A stretch of 64,000 bases of DNA from DMER64 sp964600385 (GTDB lineage Bacteria; Bacteroidota; Bacteroidia; Bacteroidales; UBA932), in assembly GCA_964600385.1 (NCBI GenBank), contig CAZRJC010000001.1, positions 62,001-126,000 of the forward strand, written 5' to 3'. The position numbers and the translations under genes were made by a program. Positions 33,884 to 43,006 of the stretch are shown piece by piece. The notes beneath the pieces are model-generated. The model worked only from the letters and a program-made list of their open reading frames with translations. It ran no database searches and was not told the origin of the DNA. Within the stretch, counting starts at the first letter, position 1; every line of letters starts with the position of its first letter.

Positions 33884-36844
33884 TTAATTGGTACCTCCGT
33901 ACATATTGGCATCCGAAGCAGCCGCTCCGTTTACGGTTCCGGTATGGGTACAGGTGCTGTCAACAGTCCCCGAATGAAAGAATCCGCAGAAACCGCCAAC
34001 ATAACAGTATTTATTTGTATCACTTTCGCTCTGGGTAACGTATCCCATCACAGCGCCTGCATTGGAGCAACCTGTCAGTTTGCCTGCACCGCTTGTATTT
34101 TCCGATGTCGTATAACCGCATACACCGCCAACAAATTTATAGGTTCCCGTCTTACAAACACGCGTGACAGATCCTGTATTGGCACAGGAGGTGATATTCC
34201 CTTTTTTATTATAGGCACAAATTCCACCAATGGCAAAGAAACTGTCACTGGCTTCAGAAGCGGTGCCTGCTATAGCCCCGGAATTGTTGCTTTCTGTTAT
34301 TGCGCCTCCATGATTGGCTGCCACTACACCGCCTACATAAGTAGATCCGGTAATATCGCCGGTATTAGTGCAGCTTTGTACTGTCCCCCCTCCCGTGTTC
34401 GAGCCTGCAATCCCTGCCGCATTACTTGTTCCTGCAACAGTACCGCTGTTTGAACAATCATATATCCTTTCCGAACTGGCAGATGCAAATCTGGCTACCA
34501 CACCGGCTGCGGAGAAGCCTGAAACGGGACCTTCATTATCACACCCGGACACTCCGGTTTCAGAAACTGCGACAATGCCGCCGCTTACAGTAACATCCTC
34601 AATAGTAACATCTTCGAAGCCGGACACTTTACTCTCGTCTCCGTTTGTTTCTTTCATTGGCGTCTGAATGGCACCGGTATTCTTGCATTCCGAGACGCTT
34701 CCCATGGAATATCCGGCAATACCGCCGGCATAAAGAACCGACTTTACTGTAGCACCATTCTCTGCATCTGTAATGGAACTGCTGGATGCCGTAACCGATC
34801 CGCAAATTCCTCCGGCTATTCCGCCGGTGGCCTCAACGGTCCAGCCCGGCTCATTCACACAGTTTCCCGAAATATCGGCCCCCGATGTCATCCGGCCGCA
34901 GATTCCTCCTACCCCGGTATAACCGGTAACATTGGCATTGTTTGTTGAACTTTTAATGTAAATGCCCGACCCCGAAGCAAAACCACAAACGCCACCCACA
35001 GCCGAAACTCCCGAAACGGTACCTGTATTGGAACAATTGCTGATCTCAAAGAATGGCCCGTTTACATAGCCCATCTGGCCGCATATTCCGCCAACGGTAA
35101 GAGGTCCTTTCACCTCTCCGGAATTGGAACAGTCCGTTACATCTGAATCGTCGGAATAACCGGCGATCCCTCCTATCCAGCCCGATGATTTTTCCTCGGT
35201 CCCCGATGAAATCACGGATCCCTGGTTTGTGCAGTTGCTTATATAGCAAGATTTATACTGTCTTCCGCAAATCCCTCCCATCTCTGATTCCGCGGATATA
35301 TTTCCGGAATTAATACCATTCTGGATATATGAATATGACAATGAAGATCCACACAGGCCCCCGACCGAAGAGGTCCCGGAGATCTGCGCGGAATTGTTGC
35401 ATTGGGTTATATAGGCATGATCATATAATTCACCGCAAATGCCACCCACATTTTTTGTGCCCTGTACGCGGCCGTAATTATCTGATTTGGTAATACCGCA
35501 GCTCAAAAGAATTTGTCCGCATAATCCGCCGGTCAGTGTAGTTCCTTTGATTACAGCTGTTGAAGTATTCTGACAGGAGGTGATAAAACTTCCGGTACTT
35601 TTTCCGGCAATGCCTCCCGTAGAAGAAGTGCCGGTTATTTTTCCCGAGTTAATGCATCCCGTCAGAGTTGTGGGATTGTCATCAGAAGCACTCATTATAA
35701 GATTTCCGGCTATTCCTCCTGCAAATGCACTATTGGAATCGGTGATTTCCAGGGTCCCGTTGAAATGGCAATTTTCGATTGTACCGCCCGTTAAAGTACC
35801 GCAAACTCCTCCCGTACTCAGGGTGTAACTGCCGGATGATCCTTTCATTTTAATTAAACAACCCGAATCAAGAATAAGGTTTTTGACAGATGCATCAATC
35901 ACACATCCGAACAAACCGGCAGATTTGGACCCGGTACTGGTCAATCTTAGATTCTTAAGAGTATGGTTATTTCCGTTAAAAGTACCTTTGATACTGCTGT
36001 TTGCAGTTGTAAATAACGTCACATTACTCTGAAACCCTATGGGGGTCCAGTTGGAAACAGACGACATGTCAATGTCTGCAAGCAAATGAACCACACTGTC
36101 CTGGTCCATCCATTTATCCAGCTCCCTGAAATAATTCACGTCGTCACGGAAAGCAATAAGGTCTTCCAGGACCGAAATGCCCAGGGGCCTCTGTGTCACG
36201 CTGATCACCGCAGAAGAATCGGTAATGGTCTTGAACAATAACTCGGCGGTCCTGCTATTGTTTTGTTTTGAAGTATCGGCAACAAAATGAACTGTAAAAG
36301 AACCGGCAACACCGGAAGTTTCCGTAGCCAGCATAGTGCACCAGTCAGCGGTTGAACTCACAAAACGCCACTCATTGGTAGAGGTAATATCAAAAGAATA
36401 GGTTCCGCCCGAACAGGGAATTTCCATGGCAGCAACCGAAAAGGCAATGGTGTCGGCATCGGGATCAGGATCAACAGGCCCCTCCCCGGTACCTGCCTGT
36501 TCCACACGGAGAGTCGCTCTTACGTTGGCATCGGATTTGGATACTATGGAAATCTCCTGAACTCTTTGCTCAACCTCCGTGTTTTCTGTAAAAGAGAACC
36601 GGAGATAAACCGTAGTAACGGACGTATTGACCGATGTAAGGCTGGATGTCGCCCAGTCCGAGGGAATGGAAACGTTCCAACCCGAGTTGGAGGAAACGGC
36701 AACAGAGAATGTACCTCCCTCCTTACCGATTTGTAAGGTTTCGGGATTGCACTTGATGTAATATACTGTTTCTTCTTTCTTACAGGAGGCAAATAAAATA
36801 AGAAGTATAAAAACGGGGATGATCCCGGCAAATATTCTCTTCAT
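33884..36844 (-). CDS. BACON-domain lipoprotein with about twenty GLUG-type repeats
   Basis: A 986-residue surface-type lipoprotein (signal MKRIFAGIIPVFILLILFASC, lipobox Cys at 21). Two BACON-like domains (about 30-118 and 128-222) share the WNVS.../WRFVS...DWCTM pattern. A linker with DIDMSSVSNWTPIG precedes a long array of about 30-residue GLUG-like repeats (about 315-980). Each repeat has a core GGICG, GGIAG or GGVCG followed by a short insert and a CxNxG unit (such as NCSNTGTVSGVSAVGGVCGF). Such arrays form right-handed beta helices and are common in adhesins and glycan-binding surface proteins. A regular Cys in nearly every repeat is notable. No enzyme domain is visible. It starts a three-gene operon. 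Confidence 0.85.
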   Translation of the reverse strand: MKRIFAGIIPVFILLILFASCKKEETVYYIKCNPETLQIGKEGGTFSVAVSSNSGWNVSIPSDWATSSLTSVNTSVTTVYLRFSFTENTEVEQRVQEISIVSKSDANVRATLRVEQAGTGEGPVDPDPDADTIAFSVAAMEIPCSGGTYSFDITSTNEWRFVSSTADWCTMLATETSGVAGSFTVHFVADTSKQNNSRTAELLFKTITDSSAVISVTQRPLGISVLEDLIAFRDDVNYFRELDKWMDQDSVVHLLADIDMSSVSNWTPIGFQSNVTLFTTANSSIKGTFNGNNHTLKNLRLTSTGSKSAGLFGCVIDASVKNLILDSGCLIKMKGSSGSYTLSTGGVCGTLTGGTIENCHFNGTLEITDSNSAFAGGIAGNLIMSASDDNPTTLTGCINSGKITGTSSTGGIAGKSTGSFITSCQNTSTAVIKGTTLTGGLCGQILLSCGITKSDNYGRVQGTKNVGGICGELYDHAYITQCNNSAQISGTSSVGGLCGSSLSYSYIQNGINSGNISAESEMGGICGRQYKSCYISNCTNQGSVISSGTEEKSSGWIGGIAGYSDDSDVTDCSNSGEVKGPLTVGGICGQMGYVNGPFFEISNCSNTGTVSGVSAVGGVCGFASGSGIYIKSSTNNANVTGYTGVGGICGRMTSGADISGNCVNEPGWTVEATGGIAGGICGSVTASSSSITDAENGATVKSVLYAGGIAGYSMGSVSECKNTGAIQTPMKETNGDESKVSGFEDVTIEDVTVSGGIVAVSETGVSGCDNEGPVSGFSAAGVVARFASASSERIYDCSNSGTVAGTSNAAGIAGSNTGGGTVQSCTNTGDITGSTYVGGVVAANHGGAITESNNSGAIAGTASEASDSFFAIGGICAYNKKGNITSCANTGSVTRVCKTGTYKFVGGVCGYTTSENTSGAGKLTGCSNAGAVMGYVTQSESDTNKYCYVGGFCGFFHSGTVDSTCTHTGTVNGAAASDANMYGGTN
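33890..35900 (-). repeat. GLUG-type coding repeat array
   Basis: About twenty imperfect units of roughly 80-110 bp encode GG(I/V/L)CG cores and CxNxG turns. The units are diverged in DNA sequence, so this is a protein-level repeat and not a CRISPR array. It may still be prone to recombination. Confidence 0.75.
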
Positions 36845-36874
36845 AGGGTTTGATCCTTATTGTATTCGCAAAGA

Positions 36875-36901
36875 TGCGCAAAAGAACATAAATGTTGCGC
36901 A
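36875..36901. repeat. Inverted repeat TGCGCAA-N13-TTGCGCA
   Basis: A perfect 7-bp inverted repeat in the 87-bp divergent region between the GLUG lipoprotein and the AsmA-like gene. Its arms are 14 bp apart centre to edge, compatible with a dimeric regulator site. A related TTCGCAAAGATGCGCAA precedes it. Confidence 0.4.
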
Positions 36902-36918
36902 TAGATGCAAAAAAAACG

Positions 36919-36926
36919 TATTTTCG
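36919..36926 (+). promoter_or_regulatory. -7-like box TATTTTCG for the AsmA-kdsB-GH92 operon
   Basis: Seven of eight positions match TAnnTTTG. It ends 5 nt before ATG 36932, another candidate leaderless start. Confidence 0.35.
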
Positions 36927-36931
36927 CATTT

Positions 36932-39900
36932 ATGAAAACGGCAGGACGTATCATTCTGTGGATTACATGCATTATCCTTTTTTTGCTGACTGCTGTTTCA
37001 ATAATTGTGCCTGTTATCCTGTCTCCGAAACGTCTCACACCCATTATTAACGAATATGCAGGACGGATTCCCGGTGTTGATATCCGGATTTCCCGGGCAT
37101 CGGTAAGTCTTTTCAGGCATTTTCCACGTGCCACTGTAGTACTCGATTCCGGAGAAGTTATCGTACCCTCGTTCCGTGACATATATCCCGGGGCCGATTC
37201 TTTATTTGTTTTCGACAGACTCGAGGCTTCTCTTCTCCCGATTCCCCTGATGAAAGGATCGGTGAGCATTTCGTACCTTATACTTTCCCATGCCTCACTG
37301 AATCTTTTCAAATCTGTCGATTCCCTGAGAAATTGGGACCTGTTCAATTCCAGTTCCGACGACACATCGTCAATCGATTTCTGGCTGGATATCAAAAAAT
37401 TACACATTAAAGACAGCTCCAAGTTCACTTTCCACAATGCAGCCGACACAGTATATTATAACACCCATATCAATGATATGATGCTGACTGCCAGGCTTTT
37501 CAGCACACTTTTTGACACCCGTCTGGAAACCACCTCAAATACGCTTGTTGTTGGACAAACATCGTTTTTCAACGATATCCCCTTCAACGCCCAGGGACGC
37601 ACCGGTTATGGCATGGAACCGCAAAAAGGGAATGTCTCTCTCGATTTTGAAGAATACCTTTTTGATGAATGTCATACGGTCTTGGGAAACGTGCCAATAT
37701 TCATAGACGGCTTTATGGGACTGAGGGATGACAGCCTGGACCTGAGGGGCCGTTTCCGGATCGATTCCTGCAACATGAGGGACCTGCTGAATGTGATACC
37801 TGCCGACCTGGTTCCTCAGAAAACGGATTTGGTGGGAGATATGCCCATAAAACTGGATATTGCTTTAAAAGGAGCTTATTATTACGGACAGGGAAATATT
37901 CCTGCTTTTTCAGTAGAATTGGCTGCCGGGCCCGGCCCAATAGCGTATTTGCCACAGAAAAATCTCAGTTTCAGGGGATTCAATGCCGATATGAGCATAT
38001 CGTACGATATCGGAAAGAGTAATTACGGAAATGTCGCCATACGGGATCTGTATGTCGAAAGCCCTGTCGTTACGGCCCGCATCAAAGGAACCGTCATGTC
38101 TCTCATCAAAGATCCGGCCCTTGATCTTTCAGTGTCGGGATCAGTGGTTCTCGACCACCTGCCGTTTGAGGCCACCGGCGACCTCGAAATGGATGTGCAG
38201 GCCCGCTGCAAACTCAGCCACCTTAACCTTAAGGGTATTGGGAACACTTCGCTGACAGGTTACCTGTCAACGCAGGGATTAACTGTAAACAGACCTGCCG
38301 ACAGTATTTTCTGCATGGCAGGACCAACCCAGATCAACCTGGGAATTGAACCCGGAGAGAAACTCTATGCCACAATGGTTTCCGAGACTCTTAATGTATC
38401 GTACAAACAGTTGTTCTCTGCCCGGCTTTCAGAAACACAGGTCAGTGCAGAGAGTGTCCCGGGAATGTTTACAAAGGATACATCAAGGATACAACCGATT
38501 TCCGGTCAGCTTGTCAGCCGCAGTCTTATCCTAAGCCTGCCCGATTCGGTAAGCCTTCGGATGGGCATGTGCGATGCTTCATTTTCACTGAACCCCCAGG
38601 AAAAGGAACCTTCCAGACCCGTTATTGACCTGAATCTGGGCACACGGAGCATTTCGGGACGTTACGGAGTACATCGCGCAAGAATAAGCCAGGCCGATAT
38701 CAACCTCGTCCTGACAAAAAACATTAGCAGCCGCACCCGCACCTCATCTGCAAGGACTCCGGGGACCAGGCCACAACGGGATGAATTTTCAAGTGCCGAT
38801 ATTGACTTTGACCTTGACCGCGATACGCGCCGCCTTATCCGCCAATGGAACGTGGTAGGATACCTGAAAGCATCTCGTCTGAGCGTAAGAACACCCTTTT
38901 ATCCTTTGAGAACGAGCCTGCAGGATGTCAACCTGCAATTCGGGCCGGACCGGATTGATATACTGAACACCAGTGTTTCTTCGGGACATTCTGACCTGCT
39001 CCTTAACGGCTACCTTACCAATCTGAGGAGAGTCCTTGCAGGCAGAGGCAAACTGGGAATGTTCCTTGACCTTCAGAGCGATACCCTCGATTGCAATGAG
39101 ATCATAAAGGCCGTCAATGCAGGGCGTGCGGCTTCGCTTAAAGACAGCCTGCTTTTCTCAGAATCGGAGGCAGTCATGGATTCCCTGCTTACCCGTCAGA
39201 TGGAAATGCACGATAGCGACGACCAGCTGATTATTGTTCCGGGCAATGTCAATCTTCAGATTGTTCTGGCCGTATCGAACGCCTATTTCAGAAACCTCAG
39301 CATGACCAATCTGCACGGAATGTTACGCGCCGCAGACAGGACACTCCAAATAGACCAGCTCAAGGGAATATCCAACGCAGGAAACATCACCGTTAACGCT
39401 TTATACACCACTCCCGATAAACACAACATCAGGGTGGGGCTCGACATGGAGCTGGAAGACATGCGCCTTGAGGAAGTGGTTAAATTGCTGCCGCCCATGG
39501 ATACGCTTTTCCCAATGCTCAAATCCTTTGAAGGACTGGCTAATGTGCAGGTAGCCGCCACCTCGGCCCTTGACACGAATATGAATTTCGTTCTCTCCGA
39601 CCTGAAGGCGGCCTGCCGTCTTCGCGGGAAAGATCTGGTACTGCTGGACGGTGAGACATTCACCGAAATATCACAGAAACTATTGTTCCGGAAGAAAGCG
39701 CGTAATAAGATTGACAGGATTTCAGTTGATATCACCGTGGAAGATTCGCGCATAGATATCTATCCCTTTATCATGGAAATGGACCGTTACAAAGCAGCCG
39801 TGAGCGGGACCCACAATTTGGACATGAATTTTAATTACCATATATCGGTACTCCGTTCCCCCATACCTTTCCGTCTGGGCGTAGATGTTACCGGTACCCT

Positions 39901-40039
39901 GGATGATTACCATATCAAAGTAGGCAAGTGCCTCTATACGAACGAGAATATTCCCAGTTTTTCATATAAAATAGACAGTGTCCGTCTGAATCTTCGCGAT
40001 ATCATTACCGGACATTTTACCGAATTCAACTTTGAATGA
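36932..40039 (+). CDS. AsmA-like envelope protein
   Basis: A 1035-residue protein with one N-terminal membrane helix (about 8-33) and a long beta-rich periplasmic part of the AsmA/TamB/YhdP type. The conserved beginning is KRLTPIINEYAGRIPGVDI and the C-terminal AsmA domain includes DLVPQKTDLVGDMP, LDMQLEDMRLEEV-like strands and a final DVTGTLDDYHIKVG. Such proteins are thought to be bridge-like lipid carriers between the membranes. ATG 36932 (MKTAGRIILWITC) is preferred to an upstream start that adds nine charged residues. It is followed one base later by kdsB, fitting a role in LPS or envelope assembly. Confidence 0.85.
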   Translation: MKTAGRIILWITCIILFLLTAVSIIVPVILSPKRLTPIINEYAGRIPGVDIRISRASVSLFRHFPRATVVLDSGEVIVPSFRDIYPGADSLFVFDRLEASLLPIPLMKGSVSISYLILSHASLNLFKSVDSLRNWDLFNSSSDDTSSIDFWLDIKKLHIKDSSKFTFHNAADTVYYNTHINDMMLTARLFSTLFDTRLETTSNTLVVGQTSFFNDIPFNAQGRTGYGMEPQKGNVSLDFEEYLFDECHTVLGNVPIFIDGFMGLRDDSLDLRGRFRIDSCNMRDLLNVIPADLVPQKTDLVGDMPIKLDIALKGAYYYGQGNIPAFSVELAAGPGPIAYLPQKNLSFRGFNADMSISYDIGKSNYGNVAIRDLYVESPVVTARIKGTVMSLIKDPALDLSVSGSVVLDHLPFEATGDLEMDVQARCKLSHLNLKGIGNTSLTGYLSTQGLTVNRPADSIFCMAGPTQINLGIEPGEKLYATMVSETLNVSYKQLFSARLSETQVSAESVPGMFTKDTSRIQPISGQLVSRSLILSLPDSVSLRMGMCDASFSLNPQEKEPSRPVIDLNLGTRSISGRYGVHRARISQADINLVLTKNISSRTRTSSARTPGTRPQRDEFSSADIDFDLDRDTRRLIRQWNVVGYLKASRLSVRTPFYPLRTSLQDVNLQFGPDRIDILNTSVSSGHSDLLLNGYLTNLRRVLAGRGKLGMFLDLQSDTLDCNEIIKAVNAGRAASLKDSLLFSESEAVMDSLLTRQMEMHDSDDQLIIVPGNVNLQIVLAVSNAYFRNLSMTNLHGMLRAADRTLQIDQLKGISNAGNITVNALYTTPDKHNIRVGLDMELEDMRLEEVVKLLPPMDTLFPMLKSFEGLANVQVAATSALDTNMNFVLSDLKAACRLRGKDLVLLDGETFTEISQKLLFRKKARNKIDRISVDITVEDSRIDIYPFIMEMDRYKAAVSGTHNLDMNFNYHISVLRSPIPFRLGVDVTGTLDDYHIKVGKCLYTNENIPSFSYKIDSVRLNLRDIITGHFTEFNFE

Positions 40040-40040
40040 C

Positions 40041-40787
40041 ATGTACACCATTGCACTAATCCCCGCACGCTATAATTCTTCCCGCTTTCCCGGAAAGCTA
40101 ATGCAGATGCTTGAAGATAAAACAGTTATACTCAGCACATACCAGGCTGCCGTCAATACGGGCCTCTTTCGTCAGGTAGTAGTCGTGACCGACAGCCCCG
40201 AAATCTACAACGAGATTGTCTCGCACGGCGGTTCTGCCAGAATGAGCCTGAAAGAACATTCCTGCGGCAGCGACAGGATTGCCGAGGCAGCCGCCTTTTA
40301 CCCAGAGGCAGGGCTCATCGTTAACGTTCAGGGGGACGAGCCTTTTATATCGGCCGAACCGCTTGCCGCCCTCATAAATGCCTTCGAAGGCCCGGAAGGC
40401 GAAAACACAGACCTTGCCTCGCTTATGTGTCCCATACGGGATAAAGACCTGATAAACAATCCCAATGTAGTAAAAGTGGTAACGAACCGCGACGGATACG
40501 CCCTGCTTTTTTCACGTGCGCCCATTCCATTCATAAGAGATCAGGAAAAAGTGGACGTCACTTACTACAGGCACATAGGAGTCTACGCGTTCAGACGTCC
40601 GGCACTGCTCCGGTTTGCGTCGTTGCCGGCTGGCCCGCTGGAAAAGGCAGAGAAGCTGGAAAACCTGCGTTTTCTTGAATACGGCATGAAAATCAAGATG
40701 ATAGAAGTATCCCATTTTGGTATCGGGATTGACGTCCCCGAAGAACTCGAGATGGCCCGGACCATAAAAAAACAAGAAAAAAAATGA
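40041..40787 (+). CDS. kdsB: 3-deoxy-manno-octulosonate cytidylyltransferase (CMP-Kdo synthetase)
   Basis: A 248-residue cytosolic enzyme that activates Kdo with CTP for lipid A-core synthesis. The nucleotide-binding motif IPARYNSSRFPGK is at the N-terminus, with VVVVTDSPEI, IVNVQGDEPFI and the family ending GIGIDVPEELEMA. All expected motifs and the length are normal. The start ATG 40041 (MYTIALIPARY) follows the AsmA stop by one base; a TTG three codons earlier is less likely. Its 3' end overlaps the GH92 gene by 4 bp (ATGA). Confidence 0.96.
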   Translation: MYTIALIPARYNSSRFPGKLMQMLEDKTVILSTYQAAVNTGLFRQVVVVTDSPEIYNEIVSHGGSARMSLKEHSCGSDRIAEAAAFYPEAGLIVNVQGDEPFISAEPLAALINAFEGPEGENTDLASLMCPIRDKDLINNPNVVKVVTNRDGYALLFSRAPIPFIRDQEKVDVTYYRHIGVYAFRRPALLRFASLPAGPLEKAEKLENLRFLEYGMKIKMIEVSHFGIGIDVPEELEMARTIKKQEKK

Positions 40788-43006
40788 AGAAATCCTGCTT
40801 CCTTTTACTCTCTGCCCTTATTCTTTTAAATGCCTGCCAGGGCACTGAAGACTGGATCAAGGACCCGGTCTCCCTTGTAAATCCGCTCATGGGCACTGCC
40901 TCGTCGTACGAATTTTCAGCCGGTAACACGTATCCTGCCATAGGCGTTCCGTGGGGAATGCACACCTGGACGCCCCAGACAGGCCGGAACGGCGACGGAT
41001 GGACCTATACCTACAATGCTCACAAACTGGTGGGTTTCAAACAAACCCATCAGCCGAGTCCCTGGATAAACGACTACGGATGTTTTTCCCTTTTCCCGGT
41101 TTCAGGAGAACGCCCGGGTTATACAGAAGATGAACGGGCCAGCTGGTTTTCGCATAAAGCCGAAAAAGCCACACCGTATGAATACAGCGTCTACCTGGCA
41201 GAGTATGATATTGAGGCTTCATTTTCGCCTACTTCCAGAGCCTGCATCTTCAGATTCAGGTATCCGGCCGGGGCTCCGGCAAGCCTTATAGTAGATGTCA
41301 TGGACAGGAACCGGCCAATCGGGAAAGGTCATATTGTGGTTGATACCGTTAGCGGAAATATCACCGGCTATTCGGTTCACGAGCATGGCGGGACACCGGA
41401 TAATTTTAAGAATTACTTTATTATCAGTCCCGACTGCAATATTAAAGACTATGAATTGACTGGTGACGGCAAGTGCCGGATTACTTTTCTTTTACCGGAA
41501 AACAAACCTTACCGGACTGTGGAAATCCGGGTGGCCTCCTCGTTCATCAGCCCCGCCCAGGCCGCTCTTAACCTGTCCGGAGAACTGGACGGCAAAGATT
41601 ACGAAACTGTTTGCCGGGAAGGCAAAAAAGCCTGGAATAAAGTGCTTTCGCGCATAGAGATTGCAGGCGGCACCAGGCGCCAGCAGGAAACATTCTATTC
41701 CTGCCTTTACCGTTCCCTGTTGTTTCCCAGGGGTCTGTACGAATATGACAGTCTGGGCACCCGGATGCATTATAGTCCTTACAACGGGCAGATTGCCCAA
41801 GGGTATATGTTTACCGACACAGGGTTCTGGGATACGTTCCGCTGCCTTTTCCCATTGCTGAACCTGCTCTATCCCTCGGAAAACCTCAAGATGCAGGAAG
41901 GGCTGGTAAATGCCTGGCTGGAAAGCGGATTTTTACCCGAATGGGCCAGTCCGGGCCACAGAGGATGCATGGTAGGGAACAACTCGGCCTCGGTGGTGAC
42001 AGACGGTTACCTGAAACGATTGAACTGGCTGGAGGACAGTCTTGGATACAGGCCGGAATGGCCACGTGATAAAGAACTTATTGGTTATCCGATTGATGAA
42101 TTATACAAGGCGCTGCTCAAAGCTTCGGAACAGGTACACCCCACGGTGTCTTCCACAGGAAGGTTGGGCCATGAATATTATAATTCAATGGGATATATCC
42201 CTTACGACGTTGGAATTGACGAGTCTGTGGCCCGTACACTTGAATACGCATACAACGACTGGTGCAACGCCAGGTTGGCAGAGAGCCTTGGAGCCCCACA
42301 GGATCAGATAGACACTTTTTCAAAGAGAGCGGGCAACTACCGCAATGTATTCGACAAGGAAAGCCTGTTGATGAGAGGCAGGAATCTGGACGGATCTTTC
42401 CAGACGCCCTATAATCCGTATAAATGGGGAGACGCCTTCACCGAAGGAAACGCCTGGCATTATACGTGGAGTGTATTCCACGACATGGGAGGCCTGATAG
42501 ACCTTATGGGAGGAAAAGAAACCTTTACCCGCATGCTCGACTCCGTTTTTGTTGTCCCTCCCGTCTTTGATTGCAGTTACTACGGAGGAGTCATTCATGA
42601 GATAAGGGAAATGCAGGTAATGAACATGGGAAATTATGCCCACGGAAATCAGCCGGCACAACATATGATCTATCTGTACAACCTTACTGACAAACCCCGG
42701 AGAACGGGAGAACTGGCTCATTGGGTAATGGATCGTTTCTACAGTCCTGCTCCGGACGGATACTGCGGCGACGAGGATAATGGACAGACCTCGGCCTGGT
42801 ATGTTTTTTCAGCCATGGGTTTCTATCCCGTATGCCCCGGAAGCGACCGGTACGAGCCCGGACTGCCGCTTTTCGACAAGATCAGACTGCATCTGGAAAA
42901 CGGCAGAACGGTTGATATAACACCCAATGAGGAATCGTATCCCCAGCTGAAAATAAACGGACGTGTACCTGACAGTATAACGCACCGGGCGCTCATTATG
43001 AGGTAA
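40784..43006 (+). CDS. GH92 alpha-mannosidase lipoprotein
   Basis: A 740-residue exo-acting, Ca-dependent alpha-mannosidase of family GH92 that trims N-glycans or mannan. The lipobox LLNAC (Cys at 18) places it in a membrane. The N-terminal beta domain opens with VNPLMGTASSYEFSAGNTYPA. The alpha/alpha barrel carries DTGFWDTFRCLFPL, MVGNNSASVVTDGYLK, EGNAWHYTWSVFHD and the C-terminal GDEDNGQTSAWYVFSAMG, which contains the conserved Asp pair used as base. The linkage preference (alpha-1,2, 1,3 or 1,4) cannot be told. It overlaps kdsB by 4 bp, an odd partner, and its last 11 bp overlap the convergent RSH gene. Confidence 0.93.
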   Translation: MKKSCFLLLSALILLNACQGTEDWIKDPVSLVNPLMGTASSYEFSAGNTYPAIGVPWGMHTWTPQTGRNGDGWTYTYNAHKLVGFKQTHQPSPWINDYGCFSLFPVSGERPGYTEDERASWFSHKAEKATPYEYSVYLAEYDIEASFSPTSRACIFRFRYPAGAPASLIVDVMDRNRPIGKGHIVVDTVSGNITGYSVHEHGGTPDNFKNYFIISPDCNIKDYELTGDGKCRITFLLPENKPYRTVEIRVASSFISPAQAALNLSGELDGKDYETVCREGKKAWNKVLSRIEIAGGTRRQQETFYSCLYRSLLFPRGLYEYDSLGTRMHYSPYNGQIAQGYMFTDTGFWDTFRCLFPLLNLLYPSENLKMQEGLVNAWLESGFLPEWASPGHRGCMVGNNSASVVTDGYLKRLNWLEDSLGYRPEWPRDKELIGYPIDELYKALLKASEQVHPTVSSTGRLGHEYYNSMGYIPYDVGIDESVARTLEYAYNDWCNARLAESLGAPQDQIDTFSKRAGNYRNVFDKESLLMRGRNLDGSFQTPYNPYKWGDAFTEGNAWHYTWSVFHDMGGLIDLMGGKETFTRMLDSVFVVPPVFDCSYYGGVIHEIREMQVMNMGNYAHGNQPAQHMIYLYNLTDKPRRTGELAHWVMDRFYSPAPDGYCGDEDNGQTSAWYVFSAMGFYPVCPGSDRYEPGLPLFDKIRLHLENGRTVDITPNEESYPQLKINGRVPDSITHRALIMR

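Noticed and set aside
33900..35900. CRISPR-like periodic repeat
   Set aside because: The units are diverged, coding and protein-based (GLUG), without identical repeats and unique spacers.
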